From Methylobacterium aquaticum (GTDB lineage: Bacteria; Pseudomonadota; Alphaproteobacteria; Rhizobiales; Beijerinckiaceae), in contig NZ_CP043627.1 of the NCBI RefSeq assembly GCF_016804325.1, positions 4,105,001 through 4,169,000 on the forward strand: DNA of 64,000 nt, in the 5' to 3' direction. The position numbers were made by a program, and so were the translations under genes. The first letter of the stretch is position 1. Every line of letters begins with the position of its first letter. The notes beneath the pieces were generated by a model. That model was not told the origin of the DNA. It saw only the letters and a program-made list of their open reading frames with translations, and made no database searches. Shown piece after piece: positions 16,572-25,192 of the stretch.

Positions 16572-17266
16572 AGCGTGCCGCGGTGCCGGCGGTCCTTCTG
16601 GCCGCCCTCTCGGCTGTTCCTCTCGCCGTCCCGGCCCGCGCGGCTCCGGGAGAGCCGGCGTCAGGGGAGGTGGCACCCGTCTGCCCGGCGCCGCAGGCGG
16701 CCGAATTCACGGGAGACAAGGGGTTTCGCCTCTGGGTCACCCGGCAGGGGAGCATGACCTGGAGCAACCCGCTGCGGCCGCTCTCGCCCGAGACCGTGCA
16801 GGTGCTGCAGGTGGTGATCCGCAACAAGCTCGCGACCGCCTACGGCCCCGACCTGTCGGGCCTGCGCCGCGGCCCCTCGCCGGCGGCCCTGGAGGCGCAG
16901 AACGGCGCGACGATCCAGTGGGCCGGGGCGCCAGACGGCCTGCCGCGGACCCTGCGCATCCTGGCCGACGACGGCGGCCAGGTCCTGGCCGAACTCGCGT
17001 TCCAGGCCTGCGGCGACGCCCCGAAGGCGGCGGAGCCGAAGCCCGCCCCCACCGCCCGCAAAGGGGGGTCGAAGAAGGTGGACAAGGCCAGGGCGGCGAA
17101 GGCCGCCTCGCCCGAGGCGGAGGGCGCACCGGCGGACGCGGCCGACCCGGCCGCCGAAGCCCCCAAGCCGGCACCCAGGAGAGCCGCGAAGCCCCGGCGC
17201 GAGAACGCCGCGGCGCCTGCCCGGACGCCCGGCGGCCTGATGCTGCCGCAGGGCGCGATTCCCTGA
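16568..17266 (+). CDS. periplasmic hypothetical protein with Lys/Ala/Pro-rich tail
   Basis: A 232-residue protein that starts at GTG inside the end of the previous gene. A signal peptide ends near AARA-AP (residue 25). The folded part, residues 35-150, contains FTGDKGFRLWVTRQGSM, a PLSPETVQVLQVVIRNKLATAYG helix and a closing strand ADDGGQVLAELAFQACG with a paired cysteine earlier (PVCPAP). The last 80 residues are low-complexity Ala/Lys/Pro, as in proteins that contact the envelope. No known family. Confidence 0.6.
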   Translation: MKRAAVPAVLLAALSAVPLAVPARAAPGEPASGEVAPVCPAPQAAEFTGDKGFRLWVTRQGSMTWSNPLRPLSPETVQVLQVVIRNKLATAYGPDLSGLRRGPSPAALEAQNGATIQWAGAPDGLPRTLRILADDGGQVLAELAFQACGDAPKAAEPKPAPTARKGGSKKVDKARAAKAASPEAEGAPADAADPAAEAPKPAPRRAAKPRRENAAAPARTPGGLMLPQGAIP

Positions 17267-17384
17267 CGCCCCCTGCGGGTTTCGCCCGAAACACCCGAGC
17301 CTGAAACACCCTGGGCCGTTCCGGCGTTCGTCCGCCGGGCGGCGGCTCTTTCCCCTCACGATCCGATCTCGGAGACGTCTTTCG

Positions 17385-17645
17385 ATGTACGATTCCTGGC
17401 TGCGCCTCGGCTTCGACACCGTTCGCCTGGGGCTGGAAGCCCAGACGGTCGTCGCCTTGCGGCTGGCCAAGCTCTCCCTCGGCGGCGCGGCGGCGCAGGA
17501 CGAGGCCCAGCGCATGGTGACGGAGAAGATGGAGGCCGCGGCCGAGGCCGCGATGACCCTCGCCGCCGGCGGCACGGCCGAGCGGGTGGTGCGGGATTAC
17601 CGGCGCAAGGTGCGGGCCAATGCCCGCAGGCTCAGCCGCGGCTGA
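17385..17645 (+). CDS. small conserved hypothetical protein, phasin-like helix pattern
   Basis: An 86-residue all-helical protein: WLRLGFDTVRLGLEAQTVVALRLAKLSLGG followed by EAQRMVTEKMEAAAEAAMTLAAGG and a basic C-terminus (YRRKVRANARRLSRG). The amphipathic pattern recalls short phasin-like or membrane-surface proteins in Hyphomicrobiales, but I cannot assign it. It stands alone on the plus strand. Confidence 0.6.
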   Translation: MYDSWLRLGFDTVRLGLEAQTVVALRLAKLSLGGAAAQDEAQRMVTEKMEAAAEAAMTLAAGGTAERVVRDYRRKVRANARRLSRG

Positions 17646-17783
17646 CGCGTGCGCGGGACTTGAGGCTCCGATCGGCGGGACGGGCATCCTCCCGTCCCGA
17701 AAAGCCGTCGCCGGATCGCCGCCGCGTAAGGGCTGGAATCAGCGGCAGGCGTCGATCAGTCGTGACCGATCAGTCTTGAGCGA

Positions 17784-18059
17784 TCACTTGCGGGCGGCCA
17801 TCATGTCGTGGGTCAGCACCGTCAGCTTGCCGATCAGGCTGGTGATGTCGCCGTGGGTGCAGGACCATTGCGTGCCGATCGCCCCGCCGTCGGAGGAGAC
17901 CGAGACCACCGCGACGGAGCGCAGCTTGCCTTCGCGGGCGAGGCGCAGCTGCTCCTGCAGCACCTCGATCATCGAGGCGGTGTTCTCGTCGACGGGAGCC
18001 GCGGCCACGGCCTGCGGGAAGGCGACAATGCGGGTGGTGTCGGCGGCGATTTCGCTCAT
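17784..18059 (-). CDS. small hypothetical protein next to a NepR-like gene
   Basis: A 91-residue soluble protein: a N-terminal 25 residues with no structure, a helix (SMIEVLQEQLRLAREGKLRSVAVVSV) and a strand-rich end (GGAIGTQWSCTHGDITSLIGKLTVLTHDMM). It starts six bases after the NepR-like gene, so the two form an operon. I recognise no family. Confidence 0.65.
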   Translation of the reverse strand: MSEIAADTTRIVAFPQAVAAAPVDENTASMIEVLQEQLRLAREGKLRSVAVVSVSSDGGAIGTQWSCTHGDITSLIGKLTVLTHDMMAARK

Positions 18060-18065
18060 GGGACT

Positions 18066-18335
18066 CTACGAACTCTGGAAGGAATCGGGTGTGCGGAGGC
18101 AGCGCTTGGCCGCCCCGCGGTCGCGCGGCATCCGCGCGGCGCCGGGCCGGTCGAGCCGTCCCAGGAGGTCGGCGAGATCCGCCGGCAGCGCCTCGTCCAG
18201 GCAGCCGTCGAACGCGGCCTGAAGGCCGGGCGCCAGGAACGCGGCCATGCGGCCGGCATCCCCGGACTGCCGGACCGGGCCTAGGATGGCGGGTGCCGGC
18301 CCGCCGGGTCGATCGTGCATCGCCCGTGACGTCAT
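18066..18335 (-). CDS. NepR-like protein (possible anti-sigma factor of the general stress response)
   Basis: An 89-residue protein whose core, LQAAFDGCLDEALPADLADLLGRLD, follows the NepR pattern (LRxxYdxvlxEpvPdrfxdLLxxLd): two amphipathic helices joined by E-x-LP. NepR holds the EcfG sigma factor until phosphorylated PhyR takes it away. No phyR or ecfG gene is close. The match is limited to about 25 residues, so the name is tentative. Starts at 18371 or 18320 are also possible. Confidence 0.45.
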   Translation of the reverse strand: MTSRAMHDRPGGPAPAILGPVRQSGDAGRMAAFLAPGLQAAFDGCLDEALPADLADLLGRLDRPGAARMPRDRGAAKRCLRTPDSFQSS

Positions 18336-18692
18336 CGCAGCCTCGTGGTCGGGAGCCGTCCTCGCCGCCAAAACTGCCGATCCCGGCGCAGATCACAATC
18401 CCCGCTCTGTGGCCGAGCTTCCACTTCCAAACCCGATGTTGTGGCGCCGCAACACCTTCCCCAACGTCCGGAGACTTGCCGCATCATCCGGAGACCTGAT
18501 TCCGATGCCGTCCGGCCGCCGGCCCGCGGGCCGATCCCCCATACCTCTTTCGTCGTATCCGCGGTGTCGAACGGATGAAGACCAGTCATATCTATTGAAA
18601 TATATTATCATTTTCTTACAATTAACTTTTGTTATGACATTTGTGACCTAAAATGTGTCAATGTCGATGCTGGGGCGCGATGGCGGGGCGAT
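18336..18692. promoter_or_regulatory. intergenic region with AT-rich island upstream of the Crp/Fnr gene
   Basis: Between divergent genes. Positions 18585-18660 are far richer in A/T than the surroundings (runs such as TTGAAATATATTATCATTTT), then CGATGCTGGGGCG leads to the TTG start at 18693. This is a plausible promoter and regulator-binding area. I see no exact FNR box (TTGAT-N4-ATCAA) in it. Confidence 0.5.
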
Positions 18693-19436
18693 TTGGCCGA
18701 GTTTCTCATTCGCAAGCTCGAGCACTTCACGAGCTTGTCCACCGAAGACAAACTCGCGCTCGACCACGCGTCGCGCCAGCGCACGCGTCGTGTCCGGTCG
18801 CGGGACGACATCGTCCACGAGGGTGACCTGCCCCAGGGCGTGAGCCTGATCCTCGACGGCTGGGCCTGCCGGTACAAGACCCTCGAGGACGGACGCCGCC
18901 AGATCATCGCCTACCTGCTGCCCGGCGACCTGTGCGACCAGAACGTCTCGATCCTGCGGGAGATGGACCATTCCATTGGCACCGTCACCGCCGTCACCCT
19001 GGCCGAGATCCCCGCCGAGACCATGCGCCAGCTCACCGCCGGCCAGGCCCGGCTGTCGCAGGCCCTGACCTGGGAATCCCTGGTGGCGGCGGCGATCCAG
19101 CGCGAATGGACCGTGAATATCGGCCAGCGCACCGCGTTCGAGCGCCTGGGGCACCTGCTCTGCGAACTCTTCGTGCGGCTGCGCGCGGTCGGGCTCACCC
19201 AGGGCAATGCCTGCGAGCTGCCCCTGACCCAGGCCGAGATCGCCGATACGATCGGGCTGTCGGTGGTCCACGTGAACCGCACGTTGCAGGAATTGCGCAA
19301 CATCGGGCTGATTTCCCTGCGCGGCCGCGAACTCATCATCCACCGGCTCGAGGCGTTGCAGCGGGCTGTGCAGTTCAACCCGAACTACCTCCATCTGGGC
19401 CGCGAAGGGCGGCACCTCGACGCCAATGAGTCCTGA
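18693..19436 (+). CDS. Crp/Fnr-family transcriptional regulator
   Basis: A 247-residue regulator. Residues 20-130 are a cyclic-nucleotide-binding-fold sensor (VSLILDGWACRYKTLEDGRRQIIAYLLPGDLCD), and residues 175-235 hold the winged helix (LTQAEIADTIGLSVVHVNRTLQELRNIGLI). The start is TTG at 18693. The cysteines that hold an iron-sulfur cluster in true FNR are absent, so oxygen sensing by that route is unlikely. The 3' end overlaps the next gene by 11 bases, so the two proteins are probably made together. Confidence 0.9.
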   Translation: MAEFLIRKLEHFTSLSTEDKLALDHASRQRTRRVRSRDDIVHEGDLPQGVSLILDGWACRYKTLEDGRRQIIAYLLPGDLCDQNVSILREMDHSIGTVTAVTLAEIPAETMRQLTAGQARLSQALTWESLVAAAIQREWTVNIGQRTAFERLGHLLCELFVRLRAVGLTQGNACELPLTQAEIADTIGLSVVHVNRTLQELRNIGLISLRGRELIIHRLEALQRAVQFNPNYLHLGREGRHLDANES

Positions 19437-20406
19437 GACGGACCGGTTCGAGGCCGATGCGGGCAGGGGAGGGGAGGGCCCCGACTTCCGCGGGATGGTC
19501 GAGACCATCCCGCACCTCGTCTGGCAGTCGAACCCGCTGGGCGACTGGGTCTGGGCGAGCCCGCAATGGGCCGCCTTCACCGGGCAGTCCCCGAGTTGCA
19601 GCCGCGGCAACGGCTGGCTCGATGCCGTGCATCCGGAGGATCGCGAGCGCACGCGAGACGCCTGGCGGGCGGCGTCCCGTCAGGGCCACCTCGCCGTCGA
19701 GCACCGCCTGTGCCGGCGGCCGGCCGAGGCGGGCGATCCCTATCTCTGGTTCTCCACCCAGGCCACGCCCCGGCGCGGCGACGACGGCCGGCCGACGACC
19801 TGGTTCGGCACCTCGACCGACATCCACGCCCTCACCCTGATGCGACGGGGGCAGGATCGCCTGATCCACGAGCTGCAGCGCCAGGGCCGCAACAACCTCG
19901 CGGTCATTCACGGGATCGTGCGCCGCATCGCGGACAATGCGGCGACGGCGGAGGACGTGGTGGCCCATATCGGCGACCGCCTCGCCGCGATGGCCCGCAT
20001 CCAGGCCGAGGTGTCGCGCGAGCCCCTGGCCGGGGTCGCCCTGGACGTGCTGATCCGCGACGAGCTCTCCGCCCATGCCCTGCCGGATCCGACCGAACTC
20101 GCCGGCCCGCCGGTGCGGCTGCCGCCCGAGACGGCGGAGAAACTCGGCCTTGCCCTGCACGAACTGGTGCTGGGCGCCGTCCTCGACGGCGACGACCGCA
20201 TCGCCGCGACCTGGACCGTGACGCCCGCCGACCTCGTCCTGACCTGGCGCACGCGGGCGAGGTCCGGTGCGCCGGCCGACGGCGCCAGAACCATGAGCGC
20301 CGAGATGCTGCAGCGGATGCTCGCCTACGACCTCCACGCCGTCACCACCGTGACCGAGGCCGGCCGCGAGCGCCAGGTCGTGATCGTGCTGCCGCTGCCG
20401 CGGTGA
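19426..20406 (+). CDS. PAS-domain protein with degenerate HWE-kinase-like core
   Basis: A 326-residue protein. Residues 22-135 are a PAS domain (VETIPHLVWQSNPLGDWVWASPQWAAFTG). Residues 146-325 line up with HWE-family histidine kinases, but the hallmark residues are gone: ELNHRVKNTLA of the family reads ELQRQGRNNLA, placing Arg152 where the phospho-His should be; the N-box LHELATNA reads LHELVLGA, without its Asn; and the family W-x-E reads W-R-T. It is therefore unlikely to autophosphorylate. It may be a sensor or decoy partner of the Crp/Fnr protein whose gene it overlaps. The domain call is by pattern. Confidence 0.75.
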   Translation: MSPETDRFEADAGRGGEGPDFRGMVETIPHLVWQSNPLGDWVWASPQWAAFTGQSPSCSRGNGWLDAVHPEDRERTRDAWRAASRQGHLAVEHRLCRRPAEAGDPYLWFSTQATPRRGDDGRPTTWFGTSTDIHALTLMRRGQDRLIHELQRQGRNNLAVIHGIVRRIADNAATAEDVVAHIGDRLAAMARIQAEVSREPLAGVALDVLIRDELSAHALPDPTELAGPPVRLPPETAEKLGLALHELVLGAVLDGDDRIAATWTVTPADLVLTWRTRARSGAPADGARTMSAEMLQRMLAYDLHAVTTVTEAGRERQVVIVLPLPR

Positions 20407-20414
20407 AGCGGGAC

Positions 20415-20430
20415 TGTTTCACGTGGAAAC
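20415..20430. other. parS-like 16-mer (ParB binding site candidate)
   Basis: The sequence reads TGTTTCACGTGGAAAC. It agrees with the chromosomal parS consensus TGTTTCACGTGGAACA at 14 of 16 positions, including the central CACGTG. It lies eight bases after the HWE-like gene. parS sites are normally near the replication origin; no origin genes occur in this window, so it may be a distal site or chance. Confidence 0.4.
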
Positions 20431-20586
20431 GCCCTGCCGCGATGCCTCTTTGAGGGTTCGTCAACCTTGACGCCGCGAATTCCGGGCGCCGATCCCGCAA
20501 CCCAGGCAGGCATACGGACCGGATTGACGGCCGCCGGAGGCTTGCGCGACAGGAAACGGGCCTCCCGCTCCCGGTTTCCTGCTCTC

Positions 20587-21303
20587 ATGTCGCACGTCCC
20601 CGCCGCGCCGTTCACCCGGGCCGGCATCCTCACGGGCATCCGGCTCAGCCTGCCGCTCTGGCCCAGCATCGCGGTGTTCGGTGCCGCCTTCGGGGCGGCG
20701 GCGGCCCAGCGCGGCGTGAGCCTGGGCGAGGCGGTCGGCGCCAGCGCGCTGGTCTATGCCGGCTCGGCCCAGATGGTCACGCTGGAGGTCTGGGGCCAGC
20801 CCTGGACGGTCAGCGCGCTCCTCGCCGCCATGACGGTGACCGGGCTCATCAACGCCCGCATGATCCTGATGGGGGCGACGATCCAGCCCTGGATGCGCGG
20901 CACGCCGCTCTGGCGCACGGCGATGACGCTGTTCGTCCTCGTCGATGCGAGCTGGCTCATCGGCGTGCGCCACCGCTCCGAGGGCGGCCGCGACCTCGGC
21001 GTGCTGTTCGGCGCCGGCATCGGCCTGTGGCCGCTCTGGGTCGCCTCGACGGCGGCCGGCCACTTCGCCGGCGCCCTGGTGACCCAGCCCCGGGCCTATG
21101 CCCTCGACATGATCCTGCCGATCTTCTTCGCCGCCATGCTGGCGCCGCTCTGGCGCGGGGTGCGGCCGGCCCTGCCCTGGCTCGCCTCGGGCCTCGTCGC
21201 GCTCGTGGTGCAGCGGCTGGTGCCGGGCTACGCCTTCATCGCGGCGGGCGCGGTGGCCGGCCTCGTCACCGGCCTCCTCGTCGATGACGGGGCGGCGCGA
21301 TGA
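20587..21303 (+). CDS. azlC: AzlC family amino-acid exporter subunit
   Basis: A 238-residue membrane protein of the AzlC family (FTRAGILTGIRLSLPLWPSIAVFGAAFG, then ALVYAGSAQMVTLEVWG). About six hydrophobic helices. AzlC with AzlD exports branched-chain amino acids. The ATG at 20587 is chosen because the hydrophobic domain begins there; the frame is open to 20467. The next gene, azlD, overlaps its stop by four bases. Confidence 0.9.
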   Translation: MSHVPAAPFTRAGILTGIRLSLPLWPSIAVFGAAFGAAAAQRGVSLGEAVGASALVYAGSAQMVTLEVWGQPWTVSALLAAMTVTGLINARMILMGATIQPWMRGTPLWRTAMTLFVLVDASWLIGVRHRSEGGRDLGVLFGAGIGLWPLWVASTAAGHFAGALVTQPRAYALDMILPIFFAAMLAPLWRGVRPALPWLASGLVALVVQRLVPGYAFIAAGAVAGLVTGLLVDDGAAR

Positions 21304-21620
21304 TCGATACCCTTCTCGCCAGCCCCGCCGGGCCCTGGATCGCCATCCTGGCGCTCGCCCTCGTCACCTATCTCTGCCGCGCCTCCGGCGTGGTGCTGAT
21401 GAGCCGGGTGCGGCTCACCCCGCGGGTCGAGCGGGGGTTGCGCGCCCTGCCGGGCTCGATCGTGGTCGCGACCGCCGTGCCGACTGGCCTCTCCGCCGGC
21501 CTGCCGGGGCTCCTCGGCCTCGTCACGGCGGCCGGGGTGATGGCGCTGACCCGGTTCGAGCTGGCGGCGGTGCTGGCCGGGATGGGGGTGGTGGCGTTGG
21601 GGCGGCTGGCGGGGTTGTAG
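21300..21620 (+). CDS. azlD: AzlD family amino-acid exporter subunit
   Basis: A 106-residue membrane protein with three or four helices and the AzlD pattern (LVTYLCRASGVVLMSRVRLTPRVERGLRALPGSIVVATAVP). It overlaps azlC by four bases (ATGA). The two form the branched-chain amino-acid efflux pair. Confidence 0.9.
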   Translation: MIDTLLASPAGPWIAILALALVTYLCRASGVVLMSRVRLTPRVERGLRALPGSIVVATAVPTGLSAGLPGLLGLVTAAGVMALTRFELAAVLAGMGVVALGRLAGL

Positions 21621-21654
21621 GGCCGCATGATGGCGATCACGTCGTCCCACCCGC

Positions 21655-21777
21655 GACCTCATCCTGAGGTGCGACTGAAAGGAGCCTCGAAGGAGGGCTC
21701 CGGAAACCTCCGCGATCCTTGGAGCCCTCCTTCGAAGTCAGTTCATCTGCGATGAACTGACACCTCAGGATGAGGTC
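21655..21777. repeat. long interspersed palindromic repeat, family A, copy 1
   Basis: The outer arms are GACCTCATCCTGAGGTG and its complement CACCTCAGGATGAGGTC. The inner arms GAAGGAGGGCTCC and GGAGCCCTCCTTC pair as well, giving a hairpin of about 120 bases. A second copy lies at 27859-27972. Widely repeated in Methylobacterium-like genomes to my knowledge. Lies between azlD and the phosphatase gene. Confidence 0.8.
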
Positions 21778-21828
21778 GGGGATGGGAAAAATAGAATGAT
21801 AGTAATATCTTGACGGGCGCCCACACCC

Positions 21829-22365
21829 TCACCGCAACCGCTGCCGGATGCGAAACCCCAGCCCGTCCCGCACGTCGCGATAGGCATCGAGGCGCTGTTC
21901 CCGCGAGCCCTGCGACACGGTCGGGTCCGGGGTCGGCCAGTACTCGACATCGGCCGCGACCGTCCGGGTCAGCTCGAGGGCGGCGTGGTGGGCCTCCGGC
22001 GAGAGCGAGATGATCAGGTCGAAGTTCAGGCCCTCCCACTCCTCCAGCTCCTCCAGGGTGCGGGGGCGGTGGCGCGAGGCGTCGATGCCGATCTCGTCGA
22101 GGGCGGAGATCATGAACGGGTCGGTCGGCTCGCCGCTGCGCACGCCGGCGGACTGCACGTAGACCGACTTGCCGAAATAGTGCCGCGCCAGCGCCTCGGC
22201 GCAGGCCGAGCGCACGGCGTTGAAGTTGCAGACGAACAGCACCGACTGCACCCGCCGGCCCGGTTTTCCCGGATTCGGCTTCGCGGGATCCGGTTGGACG
22301 GGTCCCGACTGGGATGACTCGGCCCCGGCCGGGGCGGCGCTGTCCGGAAGGGGACTTCCGGACAC
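21829..22365 (-). CDS. low-molecular-weight protein-tyrosine-phosphatase-family protein
   Basis: A 178-residue protein whose first 38 residues are a Pro-rich, disordered extension. The catalytic loop is VCNFNAVRSA: C46-x5-R52-S, the phosphate-binding loop of the low-molecular-weight phosphatase and arsenate-reductase fold, though the usual CTGNICRS is replaced by CNFNAVRS. The acid Asp is in PDPT near residue 148. It starts 4 bases after the UPF0262 stop. The hisD-UPF0262-phosphatase order is conserved in Hyphomicrobiales. Substrate unknown. Confidence 0.85.
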   Translation of the reverse strand: MSGSPLPDSAAPAGAESSQSGPVQPDPAKPNPGKPGRRVQSVLFVCNFNAVRSACAEALARHYFGKSVYVQSAGVRSGEPTDPFMISALDEIGIDASRHRPRTLEELEEWEGLNFDLIISLSPEAHHAALELTRTVAADVEYWPTPDPTVSQGSREQRLDAYRDVRDGLGFRIRQRLR

Positions 22366-22369
22366 CGGG

Positions 22370-22858
22370 TCAGCCCTTCCAGTGCAGGGCGAAGATCAGG
22401 GTGAACAGCCGGCGGGCGGTGTCGTGGTCGATCTCCACCTTGCCCTCCAGGCGCTGGCGCAGCAGCTCGGACGCCTCGTTGTGGACCCCGCGCCGACCCA
22501 TGTCGATCGCCTCGATCTGGCTCGGCGAGGCGGTGCGGATCGCCTTGAAGTAGCTGTCGCAGATCATCTCGTAGTCGCGGATCACGCCGCGGAACGGCGT
22601 CAGCGACAGGAGATGGGTCATCACCGGCTGGCCCTCGGCGGTCGCGATCGCGAAGGAGAGCTTGTTCTCGACGAGGCCCAGAGCCAGCGCGTAGGGGCCG
22701 CCGTCGTGGTTGGCGACGCAGAAACTGTTCGATTCCAGGATGTCGTAGATCGCGATGGCGCGCTCGTGCTCCTGGTCGGGGTTGCCGCGCCCGATCGAAT
22801 CCTCGTCGAGCGTCACCGCCGCCAGGCGCTGTCGCGGATCGGGAGTCTCGCTCGCCAT
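22370..22858 (-). CDS. UPF0262 family protein
   Basis: A 162-residue protein with UPF0262 family segments: [51 protein letters not shown] and [20 protein letters not shown]. No known activity. It is the gene after hisD in the conserved cluster; the ATG at 22858 is supported by the family start (the frame is open to 22930). Confidence 0.88.
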   Translation of the reverse strand: MASETPDPRQRLAAVTLDEDSIGRGNPDQEHERAIAIYDILESNSFCVANHDGGPYALALGLVENKLSFAIATAEGQPVMTHLLSLTPFRGVIRDYEMICDSYFKAIRTASPSQIEAIDMGRRGVHNEASELLRQRLEGKVEIDHDTARRLFTLIFALHWKG

Positions 22859-22981
22859 CGGATCTCCTCCCCCATCTCGCGGGGTTTTTGTCAGGGCGTG
22901 CAACAGATGCGAGCGCGGGGGCCCGCGCAAGCCGGACCTAAGCAGAGTCGCGCGCTGCGACGCCGCGTAGGTTCTTGTTCG

Positions 22982-23049
22982 TGCATCGTTTTCACCGCCG
23001 AACCGGTGACCGCTCCGGCACCGGCCGTTTACGGCCGGCAGAATGATGC
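22982..23049 (+). repeat. interspersed palindromic repeat, copy 2 (CCGAACCGGTGACCGCT core)
   Basis: The core CCGAACCGGTGACCGCT at about 22998 is preceded by TGCATCGTTTTCACCG and followed 20 bases later by GAATGATGC at 23041-23049. The same parts occur in reverse at 15567-15613. The segment between core and end carries an extra small hairpin, CCGGCCGTTTACGGCCGG. Confidence 0.6.
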
Positions 23050-23073
23050 GGGGGGCAGGATGACCCCGATCGG

Positions 23074-24363
23074 TTAAAGGTTCAGGCGGATCGCCACCGA
23101 GCGGGCATGGCCCTCCAGCCCCTCCGAGCGGCCGAGCGCCACTGCGGCAGGACCCAGCGCCCGCAGGGCCTCGGGGGTGCAGGACAGGAGCGAGGTCCGC
23201 TTCATGAAGTCGAGCACGCCAAGGCCGGAGGAGAACCGGGCCGAGCGGGCGGTCGGCAGGACGTGGTTGGGGCCGCCGACATAATCGCCGATCGCCTCCG
23301 GCGTGTGGGCGCCGAGGAAGATCGCCCCGGCATTGCGCACCCGCGCCGCCAGATCCTCGGCATCGGACGATTCGATCTCGAGATGCTCCGGCGCCAGGCG
23401 GTCGACCAGCGGGATCGCGTCGGCGAGGCGCTCCACCCGCACGATCGCGCCGTAGACGCGCCAGCTCGCGGTGGCGATCTCACGCCGCGGCAGGGTCTTC
23501 AGCTGTCCCTCGACCGCCGCCGCCACGGCGTCCGCCAGCGCGTCGCTGTCGGTGACCAGGATGGCCTGGGCGGCGGTGTCGTGCTCGGCCTGGGCCAGCA
23601 GGTCGGCCGCGACCCAGTCCGGGTTGGCGCTGGCATCGGCGAGGATCAGCACCTCGGAGGGACCGGCGATCATGTCGATGCCGACCTGGCCGAAGACCCG
23701 GCGCTTGGCCGCCGCCACGTAGGCGTTGCCCGGCCCGACGATCTTGGCGACCGGCCGGATGGTGGCCGTGCCGTAGGCGAGCGCCGCCACGGCTTGCGCG
23801 CCGCCGACCCGGAACACCTCGTCGACCCCGGCGAGCCTGGCCGCGGCCAGCACCAGCGGGTTGGTGACCCCGTCCGGCGTCGGCACCACCATGGCGAGGC
23901 GCGGCACGCCCGCGACCTTGGCCGGCACCGCGTTCATCAGCACCGAGGAGGGATAGCTCGCGGTGCCGCCCGGCACGTAGAGGCCGACCGATTCGAGCGC
24001 GGTCCAGCGCCAGCCCAGCGTCACGCCGAGCGCGTCGGTCTCGCGGTGGTCGGCCGGCACCTGGGCACGGTGGTAGGTCTCGATCCGATCCTTGGCGAGA
24101 GCCAGGGCGTCGAGGGCCTCCTTCGAGCAGGCGGCGGTCGCGGCGTCGATCTCCTCCGCCGAGACCCGGATCGTGTCAGGCGTCAGGGCGAGCCGGTCGA
24201 AGCGCGTCGTGTAGTCGATCAGCGCGGCGTCGCCGTTTTCGACCACGTCGCGGATGATGTCGCGCACCGCGTTGTCGACATCCTCCGCCACCTCGCGCTT
24301 GACCGAGAGCAGGCGGGCGAAGTGCGACTCGAAATCGGGATCGCGGGAATCGAGGCGCTGCAT
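23074..24363 (-). CDS. hisD: histidinol dehydrogenase
   Basis: A 429-residue enzyme that oxidises L-histidinol to histidine in two NAD-dependent steps. Clear family blocks include [46 protein letters not shown] and GPNHVLPT (zinc and catalytic histidines). Length is normal. The ATG at 24363 is used; the frame is open to 24420. It follows the DUF2948 gene and precedes UPF0262, the conserved alphaproteobacterial order. Confidence 0.96.
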   Translation of the reverse strand: MQRLDSRDPDFESHFARLLSVKREVAEDVDNAVRDIIRDVVENGDAALIDYTTRFDRLALTPDTIRVSAEEIDAATAACSKEALDALALAKDRIETYHRAQVPADHRETDALGVTLGWRWTALESVGLYVPGGTASYPSSVLMNAVPAKVAGVPRLAMVVPTPDGVTNPLVLAAARLAGVDEVFRVGGAQAVAALAYGTATIRPVAKIVGPGNAYVAAAKRRVFGQVGIDMIAGPSEVLILADASANPDWVAADLLAQAEHDTAAQAILVTDSDALADAVAAAVEGQLKTLPRREIATASWRVYGAIVRVERLADAIPLVDRLAPEHLEIESSDAEDLAARVRNAGAIFLGAHTPEAIGDYVGGPNHVLPTARSARFSSGLGVLDFMKRTSLLSCTPEALRALGPAAVALGRSEGLEGHARSVAIRLNL

Positions 24364-24459
24364 GCGGTATCCGGTCTCGTGGTCGGCGGGCGAGGAACCC
24401 GACGGAGGGGCGAGGATCACCTGGGCGATCCCGCCAAGGCCCGCCGACTGCCAAAAAAT

Positions 24460-24927
24460 TCAGGCCGCGTCGAGGGGCAAGTTCTTGCCGAGAGGCAGGT
24501 CCAGGGAGGCATGGGCCGGCTTGCTCTCGGCCTGCCAGACCGGGCCGAGATCCCGCATCGCCGCCTCGATGCATTCGAGTTCGAGCCGGATCGCAGCCCC
24601 GCCGGAGAAGACCAGGGTGGCGATGCCGGACGGCGCCTCGCCGGGTTCGAAGGTCATGGCCAGCAGCTCGAGCGGGCTGTCGGGCTCGTCGCGCGGGATG
24701 TCGCGGCAGCGGACGGAGAGCACCCGCTCGAAATGCAGGCCGGTCAGCCGCCGCCGGGGCGGGACGCCGTCCGGGCATTCCCAGTCGAAGCGCCGCGCCA
24801 CCAGGGCGAAGCGGCGCTCCCGGGGCAGGTAGGCGAGGTCTCCGGTCCGCAGGACCGCATCCTGAAGGTGGGTCGAGATGACCGCGAGATCGTCGGCGTC
24901 GAGGGCAGCGAGCTTCAGGAGCTCCAT
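24460..24927 (-). CDS. DUF2948 family protein
   Basis: A 155-residue protein with the DUF2948 start MELLKLAALDADDLAVISTHLQD, then DLAYLPRERRFALVARRFDWE and GAAIRLELECIEAAMRDLGPVW. In many Hyphomicrobiales this gene lies directly before hisD, as here. Function is unknown. A GTG at 24942 is an alternative start. Confidence 0.88.
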   Translation of the reverse strand: MELLKLAALDADDLAVISTHLQDAVLRTGDLAYLPRERRFALVARRFDWECPDGVPPRRRLTGLHFERVLSVRCRDIPRDEPDSPLELLAMTFEPGEAPSGIATLVFSGGAAIRLELECIEAAMRDLGPVWQAESKPAHASLDLPLGKNLPLDAA

Positions 24928-25192
24928 CTCCGCGTCCTTCACTGTCGGCGTCCCTGTGCTTTGGGGCCGGCCCGCACGGCGGACGGCCCACGCTGTCGGA
25001 TTGATGCAGGGGTTAAGTGGCGACGCCGCCCGCCGCCGACAACCTGTGTCCGGGCCGTGCGGGCGGAGAGGATTCTTCACCGTTCCGATTGCCGCTGCGG
25101 CACCGAATCGCCTCAGCCGGCGTTCATGTCCGGACGCTTAAGCGTGACCCCTGGAAACGATCCGGCCATTCGCCGATACGGAGAAGACACCC

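Noticed and set aside
18336..18692. FNR box upstream of the Crp/Fnr gene
   Set aside because: The AT-rich stretch has TTGA and ATCA words but not in TTGAT-N4-ATCAA spacing.
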